A stretch of 64,000 nt of DNA from RBC074 sp964470555 (GTDB lineage Bacteria; Acidobacteriota; Blastocatellia; RBC074). This document shows positions 9,546 through 18,198 of this stretch, piece after piece. The notes beneath the pieces were generated by a model. It did not search any database. It was not told the origin of the DNA and was given only the letters and a program-made list of their open reading frames with translations. The DNA lies in NCBI GenBank assembly GCA_964470555.1, contig CAYYDG010000002.1:1-64000 (forward strand), given 5' to 3'. The stretch's first letter is position 1. Each line of letters starts with the position of its first letter. Position numbers and translations under genes: made by a program.

Positions 9546-10838
9546 ATGCGAAAACATCTGAACCAATTTCTTTGCTCCCTGCTGCTGGCGGTTTGCGCGC
9601 TTACGCTCGCTTACGGTCAGACGTCGCCAACGGTCAAACCGGAATCGGTCGGGCTGTCGTCGGAACGACTGCAACGGATCAATCAACTGGTCGAAAGCAA
9701 AATCAAAGACGGCAAGTTGGTTGGCGCGATCACGCTGGTCGCGCGACGTGGCAAAGTCGTTCACTTTGAAACCGCCGGTCAAGCCGATGCCGAAAACAAC
9801 AAACCGCTGAAACGCGATGCGCTGTTTCGCATCTACTCAATGACCAAGCCGATCACGGCCGTAGCGGCGATGATGCTTTACGAAGAAGGGAAGTTTCAGT
9901 TGGACGACCCGGCCGCCCGGTATTTGCCGGAATTCAACGACGTGCGGGTTTATGGCGAAGGAGGCGCGCTGGTCAAACCCAAACACCCGATCAGCATTCG
10001 TGATCTGATGGCACACACTTCGGGATTTACCTATGGCTTTTTCAGCGATACTCCGGTGGACAGGCAGTACCGCGCAGCCAATTTGATGTCGGGCGACACG
10101 ACCTTGGCGGAGTTCACCAAAAAACTGGCCACGTTGCCGCTGCTTTTCCATCCCGGCGAACAATGGCAATACGGCGTAAATACGGATGTGCTGGGGCGAT
10201 TGGTCGAGGTGCTTTCCGGCCTCACGCTGGATGAATTTATGCGTCAGCGCATTTTCAAACCCCTGGGCATGAAAGACACCGCGTTTGATGTGCCCGCTGA
10301 CAAACTCGACCGGTTCACCGTCAACTATCAATGGGGGCTGTCGCCGTTTGCCATGGGTGAAGTGACCGGTAAGCGGGTCGTGGCCGATCATCCGAGCAAG
10401 AGCCGTTATGCGAGTCCGGCGAAATTTTATTCCGGCGGCGGCGGATTGATTTCGACGGCGCAGGACTATTTGCGGTTTTGCCAGATGATGCTCAATGGCG
10501 GCACGCTCGACGGCGTTCGCTTGCTCAGTCCGAAAACCGTGCAACTGATGACGATGGATCATACGGCGCATGCACAAAAGCCTGCCGGAGGGTTGGTTGG
10601 CAGAGGCTCTGGATTCGGTCTTGGGTTTCAGGTTGTCACTGACCTGGCCGACCAGCAGCGCCTCGGTTCAGTGGGCACGTATGATTGGGCGGGCGCGGCT
10701 TCGACCAGTTTTTTCATTGACCCGAAAGAACAACTCATTGCCATCATGATGACGCAAAAATTCCCCGTTGATTTTCGACTGATGACCGAATTTCGCACTG
10801 CGGTATACCAGGCGATCATCGAATCCAAGGAACATTGA
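9546..10838 (+). CDS. Class C beta-lactamase-fold serine hydrolase
   Basis: This 430-residue protein has a signal peptide (about 1-24) and a beta-lactamase/penicillin-binding-protein fold of the PF00144 family. The SxxK motif is S98-M-T-K101, the second motif is Y209-G-V-N212, and GTYDWAGA near the C-terminus is in the place of the third motif. The start at 9546 is preferred because AGAGAGG lies five bases upstream and the residues that follow form a signal peptide; a longer in-frame start at 9504 would overlap the previous gene. Members are esterases, D-aminopeptidases or lactamases, so the reaction is undecided. Its place in the oxidoreductase block suggests an esterase working on the same substrates. 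Confidence 0.85.
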   Translation: MRKHLNQFLCSLLLAVCALTLAYGQTSPTVKPESVGLSSERLQRINQLVESKIKDGKLVGAITLVARRGKVVHFETAGQADAENNKPLKRDALFRIYSMTKPITAVAAMMLYEEGKFQLDDPAARYLPEFNDVRVYGEGGALVKPKHPISIRDLMAHTSGFTYGFFSDTPVDRQYRAANLMSGDTTLAEFTKKLATLPLLFHPGEQWQYGVNTDVLGRLVEVLSGLTLDEFMRQRIFKPLGMKDTAFDVPADKLDRFTVNYQWGLSPFAMGEVTGKRVVADHPSKSRYASPAKFYSGGGGLISTAQDYLRFCQMMLNGGTLDGVRLLSPKTVQLMTMDHTAHAQKPAGGLVGRGSGFGLGFQVVTDLADQQRLGSVGTYDWAGAASTSFFIDPKEQLIAIMMTQKFPVDFRLMTEFRTAVYQAIIESKEH

Positions 10839-10864
10839 AAACTGAACACAAGGAGGCTCCGTTT

Positions 10865-12220
10865 ATGCAACGCAGAGAATTCATTCGCCAGGGCGCAGGC
10901 TTTGCGCTGGCTCCGGCGGTCTTGCGGCGGAATTACAAATTCGCCGAAGAGTTCGCGCAAAAGAAAGCTCGCGTCGGATTGATCGGCACGGGATGGTACG
11001 GCAAAAGCGATCTGTTTCGGTTGTTGCAGGTCGCTCCCGTCGAAGTCGTTTCGTTGTGCGACGTAGACAAAAAGATGCTGGCTGATTGTGCCGCGCAAGT
11101 CGCCGAGCGGCAGGAATCGAAAAAGACTCCGCGCACGTATGGCGATTATCGCCAGATGCTCAAGGAAAGAGATTTGGACATCGTGCTGATTGACACGCCC
11201 GATCATTGGCACGCGCTGCCGATGATCGCCGCTTGCGAAGCCGGAGCCGACATTTACGTTCAAAAACCCATTAGCGTGGACGTCGTTGAAGGGCAGGCGA
11301 TGGTTGCCGCCGCGCGCAAACACAATCGCGTGGTGCAGGTTGGCACGCAACGCCGTTCCACTCCGCATTTGATTGATGCCATCGAAAAAATCATCAAACC
11401 GGGCAAGCTCGGCAAAATCGGGCTGGTCGAAATTTACTGTTACTACCACATGCGAACGCGGGAAAATCCGCCCGACACGGCTCCGCCCGAAGGCCTGGAT
11501 TACGAAATGTGGACGGGGCCGGCGCCACTGCGTCCGTATAACAAACTGGTGCATCCGCGCAGTTGGCGAGCTTTCATGGAGTACGGCAACGGCATCATGG
11601 GCGATATGTGCATTCACATGCTGGACACCGTGCGTTGGATGTTGGGCTTGGGCTGGCCAAAAGAAATTTCCTCCAACGGCGGTATTCTGGTAGACACGCG
11701 CAGCAAAGCGAACATTGCCGACACACAAACCGCGACGTTCAACTTCCCGGAATTTCCGGTCATCTGGCAGCATCGAACTTATGGCCATCCGCCCGATCCC
11801 AAGTATCCGTGGGGGCTGACGATTTACGGCGAAAAGGGAACGCTTAAAGCCAGCGTCATGAGTTTCGATTACATTCCGATGGACAGAAACGAACAGCCGA
11901 TTCATCAGGACGTGAAGTTTGAACTGGAAGAATATCCTATAGACAAGGTCGAAAAGGATTTGGAAAAACACGTCGCTCCGGCGATTCGCGGCCACATGAA
12001 AGATTTGCTGCGTTGCATCGAAACGCGCGACAAACCCGTCGCCGACATCGAACAAGGCCACATTTCTACTGCAAGCTGCATTCTGGCCAACATCTCGATG
12101 AAGCTGGGACGTTCGCTGAAATGGGATTCGACCAAGCAACAAGTTGTCGGCGACAGTGAAGCCAACAAACTGTTGCAACGCGAATATCGCAAACCCTGGG
12201 TTCACCCCAAACCGGCATAA
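10865..12220 (+). CDS. Gfo/Idh/MocA-family oxidoreductase, second copy
   Basis: This 451-residue protein begins with MQRREFIRQGAG, a short twin-arginine signal, followed by a Rossmann fold (GLIGTGWYGKSDL). The catalytic lysine element is QKP at residues 133-135 where most relatives have EKP. A conserved C-terminal WVHPKP follows the substrate domain. The start at 10865 has AGGAGG eight bases upstream; an in-frame start 30 bases earlier overlaps the previous stop and is less likely. It is only distantly similar to the copy at 5939-7297, so it is not a recent duplicate. A strong hairpin terminator follows. Substrate unknown. Confidence 0.88.
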   Translation: MQRREFIRQGAGFALAPAVLRRNYKFAEEFAQKKARVGLIGTGWYGKSDLFRLLQVAPVEVVSLCDVDKKMLADCAAQVAERQESKKTPRTYGDYRQMLKERDLDIVLIDTPDHWHALPMIAACEAGADIYVQKPISVDVVEGQAMVAAARKHNRVVQVGTQRRSTPHLIDAIEKIIKPGKLGKIGLVEIYCYYHMRTRENPPDTAPPEGLDYEMWTGPAPLRPYNKLVHPRSWRAFMEYGNGIMGDMCIHMLDTVRWMLGLGWPKEISSNGGILVDTRSKANIADTQTATFNFPEFPVIWQHRTYGHPPDPKYPWGLTIYGEKGTLKASVMSFDYIPMDRNEQPIHQDVKFELEEYPIDKVEKDLEKHVAPAIRGHMKDLLRCIETRDKPVADIEQGHISTASCILANISMKLGRSLKWDSTKQQVVGDSEANKLLQREYRKPWVHPKPA

Positions 12221-12232
12221 ACGAACAGGGAA

Positions 12233-12285
12233 GAAGGCTCGGCAAGCAAACTCGAAAAATTGCCCGGCGAGCCTTCTTTTCTTTG
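12233..12285 (+). terminator. Rho-independent terminator after the second Gfo/Idh/MocA gene
   Basis: GAAGGCTC (12233-12240) pairs with GAGCCTTC (12269-12276), and the stem is extended inside by GGCAA/TTGCC. TTTTCTTTG follows at once. It should end the transcript that begins upstream of 5939, leaving the DUF1592-type gene with its own promoter in 12286-12416. Confidence 0.8.
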
Positions 12286-12416
12286 TAGATGAACGAGCCG
12301 CACACGAAAATTTCGTACCCGGCTCCCAATTTCCTGCGTCAATACGAATGAGCTGAAAAGAGGTTTTCAGCGTCCCGCCGAATCCGCAAGACGAGTTCAT
12401 AAAGAGGTACGATCAC

Positions 12417-15400
12417 ATGAAGAGATTCATGAACTATTGGCAAAATGAAAATACCGCGAAATCCGCGCGGCAATGGAAGCTGGCTTTGGTGTTGCTGTCG
12501 TTTGTTTTTGTCGTCGGTCTGATGCTTGGCGACGTGCGACCTTTCGGCATTGCCGGAAACGCGCGGGAAGCGACAAAGGCCGCTTCAAACGCTCAGACGA
12601 CGTTCAAGGAATATTGTTTGATGTGCCACACCGGCTCGGCGGCCAAAGCGGGAATGAATCTGCAACATCTGCTGGCGCAACCCTCCGTCGCCGAAACCTT
12701 TCAGGAATGGGAAAAAGTCGTCGCGGCATTGGAAGACAAAACCATGCCGCCCAAATCCATGCCGCAACCCAGCGATGCCGAACGCACGGCTGCCGTCGCC
12801 TGGATTCGCAGCGAACTTCGCAGTTACGCCGAAAAACATGACGGCGATCCGGGACGCGTCACGGTGCGCCGATTGACCAGCGGCGAATACGCTTACACGA
12901 TCAAAGACCTGACTGGGTTGGACGTGAATCTGGGCATTGATTCGTCCAGCGATGCCGTCGGCGGCGAAGGCTTCACGAATTTCGGCGACGTGCAATTTAT
13001 GCAGGACGCCAATCTGGAACGGTATCTGGCTGCCGCCAAAATCGTCGCCAACCATGCCGTCATCGGCGCTGGCCCGTTGGAATTTTTCTCGCACCCCGGC
13101 AAAAGCGGCTTTGAACTAGCCGCCGTCACGCGCATTCGGAACATTTACGAAACTTACGGATTCCGCACGGTTTCCGGCGAAGGCGGCAGACCGTTCGGCT
13201 TGGACAAATACGGCAAGGCGTTTTACGTCGCGTGGCGCTACAAACATCGCGCGGCGTTGGGCGAAACGACTGCAACGCTGAAATCGCTGGCCGCACGCGA
13301 AGGCATTACGGCGCGATTCGCCGAACACATCTGGCAGGTCGTCAACAAACCGTCGTTGGGTTATCCGTCTTCGGAAATCGTCGCTCGCTGGCGCAAATTG
13401 CCCACTCCTGTTGTCAGCGCCAAATCCAACGAAGCAGAAATCCGCGCAAGCTGCCAGGAGCTTCAAAAGTTTTCCACCACGTGGCCAAGCTGGTTGTTTG
13501 CGCGCGGCGACGTGGCCGCAGGCGGCGCGGGCGATGAAAGCCCGCTGGAATTCAGCGACCGCACTTTGAACGTCAAACCGACGCATCGTTTTGCTTACGT
13601 GCGCGGAGGTGGTCGCGGGCCAGCCCAACCCGGCCCGGCGAAAATTTACTTGAACGTGGCCAACGTCAATCCGGCAATGGGCGATAAACCGGTCGTCATC
13701 TGGAAAAATCTGACCGTAGGGTTTCGCCCGGTTGTACAACGCCAAACTGTTGCCGCCGGAGAATCCGCCGTCGTGTTGGCCGCCGATGCCGAAGCCGCTG
13801 CCAATTTGCGGCGAGGAATCGTTCCGCCCGGCGAACGTAAAAAGCTGAAAGACATCGTCAGCGCAGAAACGGCTCAGCGGTTGAATTTCGGCCATAGTCC
13901 CGACGGCAAACAAATCGGCGCGGACGATTTTGCTTCGGCAGGATCGGTGATGTTTGAAGTTCCCCTGCCCGAAGGCGCGCCGATGCTGCTGAATTTGCAG
14001 ATAGACGTGGAACTCGGCAACAACCGCGATCAGGTGGTTCGTATTCTGATTTCCGACCGCCCCGATGGTGGCACGCGCGGTCAGCCGACACGCGCCTTGA
14101 TCGGCGATATGAGCAGCGCCGGATATAAAGCCTTTCGCGCCGGAGTCGAAGAATATGTTTCGCTCTTGCCGCCGAATTCCCACGGCGAACCGACGCCGGC
14201 GGACAAAGACCCGATTCCTGATCCGTTCGATAACACTTACAACGTGCCCGAACACGACGAATTCGTCGTCAAGGTGAAGTACATCCGCGATGATAAATTT
14301 TTTGTCGAAAACCTGATTGACGCGGCGACGCGGCGACGGCTCGATCAAGCCTGGAATGATCTTTACGCTTCGTTTGAATACCACAACAATTATCTGCGGA
14401 TGCTGGCCAATCATTACGGTTACGATTTGAAAGGCGACGACATCACTAAGATGGACAAGACGCGAGTGGCGACCTTACCGCCGGAAATGCGCCAATACGT
14501 TTCGCCGCTCAGAGCGCATTACGATGCCGTGATGGCCGCGCAATTGGCTTCGCGTGCGAGACACGTCAATGACACTTTGGAATTTGCCAGTCGCGCCTGG
14601 CGGCGTCCGTTGACTGAAAAAGAGAAACTAGGGCTGCGTTCGTTTTACGAGCAAACGTTTCGCGCTGAAGCCGATCATCGCAAAGCCATTCAAGCTGTCT
14701 TGACGCGCATACTGGTTGCGCCGCAGTTTCTTTATCACATCGAACAGAGCGTGAGCGCGGGAGTAGGGGGGCGGGAGTCTGAACGTCCATTGAACGCGGT
14801 TTACAATCTGCAATCCACGGCTACGCTGCTCGGCAACTGGGAATTGGCCAACCGGTTGAGTTACTTTTTGTGGGCTTCGATGCCGGACGCCGAGTTGCGT
14901 CGAGCCGCCAACGCAGGCGAATTGACCGACGCCGAAGGCATCAAACGGCAGGTCAAACGCATGCTCGCCGATGCCAAAGCGCGCCGGTTGGCGACGGAAT
15001 TTTTCGGCCAATGGCTGGGCTTTTATCACTTCGATGAATACAAAGGCGTTGACTCTTCGCGCTTCCCGGAATTCACCGACGATGTGAAAGAAGCTATGTA
15101 CGACGAATCTGTCTCGTTCTTCGAGCACATCATTCGCAAAGGTCGTCCGATTAACGAACTGCTCTTTGCCGACTACACGTTTTTGAACCAGGACCTGGCG
15201 AAGTTTTACGGCGTGAAGAAAGAAATCAAATCGAAAGACCAGGTAGAGTTGGTCGAAAACGCGACGGCGTTCAATCGCGGCGGCTTGTTGCGACTGGGAG
15301 CGATTTTGACGACCACGTCGGCTCCGTTGCGCACCAGCCCGGTCAAACGCGGCGATTGGATTTTGCGACGAATCCTGGGAACGCCGGTTCCGCCGCCGCC

Positions 15401-15899
15401 CGCCGATGCCGGATCGTTGCCGGCCGATGACAAACTTTTTGGCGGATTGTCGCTGAAAGCCAAACTGGAGCAGCACAAACGCAATGCCACCTGCGCCAAT
15501 TGCCACACGCGCATTGATCCGCTGGGCTTTTCACTCGAACATTTCGATTCGACCGGGCGCTGGCGCGACAAATATGCCGATGGCAACGCGATTGAAGATT
15601 CCGCCGCGCTGAGTGACAAAACCGAAATTGCCGGAGTTGACGGCTTGCTGAAATACCTGCGAGCGAAAGAGCCGCAGGTTCGCAAAACGCTGTCGTACAA
15701 ACTGGTCGGATATGCGTTGGGGCGCACGGTACTGGCGTCGGATCAATTGCTGGTCGAACGCATGGTCAACGCAGGCAGCGGCGCGACATTTGCTCAACTG
15801 GCGATGGAAATCGCCACCAGCAAACAGTTCCGCCATCGGTTGGGACGCGAAGATCGCCCGGGAATTAGCAAAGGGACAACAAATACTGCAATGAAGTAA
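12417..15899 (+). CDS. DUF1587/1592/1595/1588/1585 cytochrome-type giant secreted protein
   Basis: At 1160 residues this is a large member of the planctomycete-type cytochrome family. After a membrane or signal helix (about 22-40) comes a cytochrome c domain with CLMCH (C67, C70, H71). Then follow DUF1587 (EYAYTIKDLTGLDVN, about 155-169), a long beta-rich insert (about 350-650), DUF1595 (about 715-780), DUF1592 (about 805-935), DUF1588 (about 945-1050, with a second haem motif C1026-A-N-C1029-H1030) and DUF1585 to the end. AAAGAGG lies 10 bases before the ATG. The usual partner is a DUF1552 protein, found here 2.3 kb further on rather than next door. The role is thought to be periplasmic electron transfer in carbohydrate oxidation; not proven. 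Confidence 0.9.
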   Translation: MKRFMNYWQNENTAKSARQWKLALVLLSFVFVVGLMLGDVRPFGIAGNAREATKAASNAQTTFKEYCLMCHTGSAAKAGMNLQHLLAQPSVAETFQEWEKVVAALEDKTMPPKSMPQPSDAERTAAVAWIRSELRSYAEKHDGDPGRVTVRRLTSGEYAYTIKDLTGLDVNLGIDSSSDAVGGEGFTNFGDVQFMQDANLERYLAAAKIVANHAVIGAGPLEFFSHPGKSGFELAAVTRIRNIYETYGFRTVSGEGGRPFGLDKYGKAFYVAWRYKHRAALGETTATLKSLAAREGITARFAEHIWQVVNKPSLGYPSSEIVARWRKLPTPVVSAKSNEAEIRASCQELQKFSTTWPSWLFARGDVAAGGAGDESPLEFSDRTLNVKPTHRFAYVRGGGRGPAQPGPAKIYLNVANVNPAMGDKPVVIWKNLTVGFRPVVQRQTVAAGESAVVLAADAEAAANLRRGIVPPGERKKLKDIVSAETAQRLNFGHSPDGKQIGADDFASAGSVMFEVPLPEGAPMLLNLQIDVELGNNRDQVVRILISDRPDGGTRGQPTRALIGDMSSAGYKAFRAGVEEYVSLLPPNSHGEPTPADKDPIPDPFDNTYNVPEHDEFVVKVKYIRDDKFFVENLIDAATRRRLDQAWNDLYASFEYHNNYLRMLANHYGYDLKGDDITKMDKTRVATLPPEMRQYVSPLRAHYDAVMAAQLASRARHVNDTLEFASRAWRRPLTEKEKLGLRSFYEQTFRAEADHRKAIQAVLTRILVAPQFLYHIEQSVSAGVGGRESERPLNAVYNLQSTATLLGNWELANRLSYFLWASMPDAELRRAANAGELTDAEGIKRQVKRMLADAKARRLATEFFGQWLGFYHFDEYKGVDSSRFPEFTDDVKEAMYDESVSFFEHIIRKGRPINELLFADYTFLNQDLAKFYGVKKEIKSKDQVELVENATAFNRGGLLRLGAILTTTSAPLRTSPVKRGDWILRRILGTPVPPPPADAGSLPADDKLFGGLSLKAKLEQHKRNATCANCHTRIDPLGFSLEHFDSTGRWRDKYADGNAIEDSAALSDKTEIAGVDGLLKYLRAKEPQVRKTLSYKLVGYALGRTVLASDQLLVERMVNAGSGATFAQLAMEIATSKQFRHRLGREDRPGISKGTTNTAMK

Positions 15900-15924
15900 A
15901 ATTCCAAGGAAAGGTCTTAAGCCT

Positions 15925-16296
15925 ATGGAAATCACAATAAATTTGCCAGAAAGTTTGTGGGCTAATTTGTCTGTCATTGCCGGAAAATCGCGTCGTCGGA
16001 TTGACGAACTGATTGTTGAAAAAATCGAACACGCATTTGCGGCGGACACCGAACGTCTGGGAACACAAATTTCACTTTGTTCGGACAGAGAGGTGTTGGA
16101 GATTGCTAAACTTCACATGCCTGATAGCGAAGATCAGCGATTGAGCGATTTGCTGCAAAAACAGAATGAGGCAGAATTGTCCGCAAACGAACAAGAAGAG
16201 TTGTGGAAATTGATGGAGCAAAATCGGTTGACGACTCTGAAGAAAGCGTTTGCGTTACGCGAAATCTCACGGCGTGGGCTGAATGGCAAAAATTAG
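15925..16296 (+). CDS. Small ribbon-type protein, antitoxin-like, orphan
   Basis: This 123-residue protein opens with MEITINLPESLW, typical of small DNA-binding or antitoxin-like N-termini, then has two charged helices with the pattern LSDLLQKQNEAELSANEQEELW. I recall similar proteins in Cyanobacteria encoded just before an HNH endonuclease gene. Here no HNH gene follows: only a 13-codon frame overlaps its end. It lies 25 nt after the DUF1592-type gene with AAGGAAAGG upstream, so it is probably on that transcript. Function unknown; it may be the remaining half of a pair. Confidence 0.6.
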   Translation: MEITINLPESLWANLSVIAGKSRRRIDELIVEKIEHAFAADTERLGTQISLCSDREVLEIAKLHMPDSEDQRLSDLLQKQNEAELSANEQEELWKLMEQNRLTTLKKAFALREISRRGLNGKN

Positions 16297-16435
16297 CCAA
16301 GAACTGGATCAACCGCTGGATTGAAACTGGAAAGTTTCCGCCGGAAAATTGAATTCGGAAAACACCAGTTGGGATTTATCACCCAAGCTCGACGATGGAA
16401 TTTTCAGGGCTGGGCAAGAAAAAGAAAAAAGTCGT

Positions 16436-17497
16436 ATGTCGTTACTCACTCACTCCAAAGTTCGCAAGTTCATTGCCGATCCGGATCTCGCCATTGATCT
16501 GGGGACGGCGAATACGCGGTTATACGCGCGCGGGCGCGGATTGATTGCCGATGAACCTTCGGTCGTTGAACTTCGCCCGGATACTGGCGAGGTGGGAGCC
16601 GTAGATGGTTATGATCTTCAATCCAGGTCGTTGAAACCCAGGCCATCGTTGATTTCTCCATTGCGCGCGGGCGTCGTCGCTGATGTCAACGCGGCGGCTG
16701 CGTTGCTGACTCCGCTGTTCAAACGCGCACGGCGTTTCGGGATGGTGCGACCGCGAGTGCTGGCTTGCACGCCGACCGATGCTTGCGTTTCAGAGCGGCA
16801 AGCGTTGGTCGAAGCCACGTACAAGGCCGGAGCGGCGGCAGTTGTGCTGGCGCCTGAACCGCTGGCGGCAGCAATTGGGCTTGGCATGGACGTGAGTTCG
16901 CCCTACGCGCAGATGCTGGTGGATATTGGCGACGGTGTGACCGACATTGCCATTGTGCGTTCCGGTTCGCTGGTCAAAACGTCGGCGATGCGCGTTGCGT
17001 GCAGCGATTTGATTGCCGCATTGCGGTTGATGGTCAGGGAAGAGCACCACGTGGATTTGCATCCGCGCGAAGCGCTCAACGTCATTCGCAAAGTCGGCGC
17101 CAGGCCGCACGGTTCGTCTTCAGAAGAATACTTTCCCGCCGGAACGGATTGCCGCACGGGATTGTTACGCCGAGTCCGTGTGACTAGAACCGAAGTCTTT
17201 CAATCCATTGCGCCTGTGTTTCTGGAAATCATCGGCTTTGTCGGCAAAGTCGTGCGCGATTTACCGCCTGACTTGTCTTGCGAAATCATCGAAAGCGGCA
17301 TTCATCTGACCGGCGGCGGCGTTTGCATTCCGGGAGTCGCCGAACGAATTGCGGTGGAAACCCGATTGACAGTTACGCCCGCCAAAGACCCGTTGCACGC
17401 CGTCATTAAAGGTGCGCGCCAGATGTTGGCCGTGGGAGCCTCCACCAACATTTGGGAAACCGCCAACGGCGATTCGTTCATGATGAGCTTTGCTTGA
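16436..17497 (+). CDS. Divergent MreB-like actin homologue
   Basis: This 353-residue protein has the actin-fold ATPase layout of MreB. Phosphate-1 loop DLGTAN is at 21-26, PEPLAAAIG at 140-148 holds the conserved Glu, phosphate-2 loop VDIGDGVTD is at 162-170, and LTGGG at 291-295 contacts adenosine. In ordinary MreB the second loop reads VDIGGGTTE; here the central Gly is Asp and the Thr is Val. No mreC, mreD, pbp2 or rodA gene is nearby, so this is not the main rod-shape operon. The start at 16436 is chosen because homology begins there; an in-frame start at 16349 would add 29 unlike residues. It may be a specialised or regulatory filament protein. Confidence 0.8.
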   Translation: MSLLTHSKVRKFIADPDLAIDLGTANTRLYARGRGLIADEPSVVELRPDTGEVGAVDGYDLQSRSLKPRPSLISPLRAGVVADVNAAAALLTPLFKRARRFGMVRPRVLACTPTDACVSERQALVEATYKAGAAAVVLAPEPLAAAIGLGMDVSSPYAQMLVDIGDGVTDIAIVRSGSLVKTSAMRVACSDLIAALRLMVREEHHVDLHPREALNVIRKVGARPHGSSSEEYFPAGTDCRTGLLRRVRVTRTEVFQSIAPVFLEIIGFVGKVVRDLPPDLSCEIIESGIHLTGGGVCIPGVAERIAVETRLTVTPAKDPLHAVIKGARQMLAVGASTNIWETANGDSFMMSFA

Positions 17498-17503
17498 TCG
17501 GCA

Positions 17504-17854
17504 TTAAGGAATGTCTACGATTTGGTTTTGATGTTCTTGGGCTGCGCTGGCAATCCAGTAAAGCAGCAACCATTCTGCTGCTTTACCGATTGAAAGCTTA
17601 CGCGAAACAATGAAAACTCCGGGAGAGTCGTGCTGTTTGATGAATTCGATGAAGTGGCTGGGCATCGAATGACGGTCGTGAGTGACCAAAATACGATTCT
17701 CTTCTGCACATAGACGTAAGACTTCAGAATCGGGAATGCCAGTGTGCAGGTCGAGTTCAGGTGCACGTTGAAAATCAATGGCCGGTTGCAAACGCTTCAC
17801 CGCACGCAAAATGTCTTCGTCTAAATCGTTGTCGGCTTGAAATTTGATCTTCAT
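17504..17854 (-). CDS. DUF5615 PIN-like toxin
   Basis: This 116-residue protein is a DUF5615/Mut7-C-type PIN-like domain. N-terminal acidic residues (Asp8, Asp10) and VTHDRHS (residues 57-63) are in the positions of the family's metal-binding acids. PIN-like toxins are usually RNases. Its ATG overlaps the stop of the upstream DUF433 gene (ATGA), which is the common arrangement of DUF433-DUF5615 toxin-antitoxin pairs. It converges on the MreB-like gene with only 6 bp between the stops. Toxicity has not been shown for this pair. Confidence 0.82.
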   Translation of the reverse strand: MKIKFQADNDLDEDILRAVKRLQPAIDFQRAPELDLHTGIPDSEVLRLCAEENRILVTHDRHSMPSHFIEFIKQHDSPGVFIVSRKLSIGKAAEWLLLYWIASAAQEHQNQIVDIP

Positions 17855-18168
17855 CAGGCGGCTTTCGGTAGACTTTGCTTGATACGTTCTTTCAATGCCG
17901 CGCCTTTGGGATATAAACGAGCAAGCTCACGACTAAGCTCTGCTTCGGTCGCCTCATTTTGTGAAAGGTAAGCATCAAGCTCGTCCTGATGATCCAGGTA
18001 ATAGGCGATGGCGGCATAGACCTGACTCAACGAAAGCGCGGGAAAAGAATCCTGTATGGATTCTGGCGAGCGACCTTGCCGGAATTTGTAAATTACTGAA
18101 TCCAGCGCCACACGAGTTCCCCTGATTCGGTAAACCTGATCTACTTTTTCGATGTATTCGTTTAGCAT
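17854..18168 (-). CDS. DUF433 antitoxin
   Basis: This 104-residue protein carries the small helix-turn-helix DUF433 domain (about residues 10-65, with RIRGTRVALDSVIYKFRQG and LSLSQVYAAIAYYL), followed by a charged C-terminal tail that probably wraps the toxin. DUF433 proteins are typically the first gene of a pair with DUF5615, as here. The start at 18168 has GGAGAA just upstream. Longer upstream frames run into the opposite-strand DUF1552 gene and are rejected. Only 30 bp separates it from that divergent gene, so its promoter must overlap the start of DUF1552. Confidence 0.85.
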   Translation of the reverse strand: MLNEYIEKVDQVYRIRGTRVALDSVIYKFRQGRSPESIQDSFPALSLSQVYAAIAYYLDHQDELDAYLSQNEATEAELSRELARLYPKGAALKERIKQSLPKAA

Positions 18169-18198
18169 ATTTCTCCTTTGCGGAAGGATTCTAAAACA

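Noticed and set aside
10628..14414. Minus-strand frames of 590 and 432 codons
   Set aside because: Antisense shadows of the Gfo/Idh/MocA and DUF1592-type genes, which have clear motifs on the plus strand.
16282..16323. Short open frame after the orphan ribbon-type gene
   Set aside because: Only 13 codons, overlapping the gene end, with no similarity to an HNH domain.
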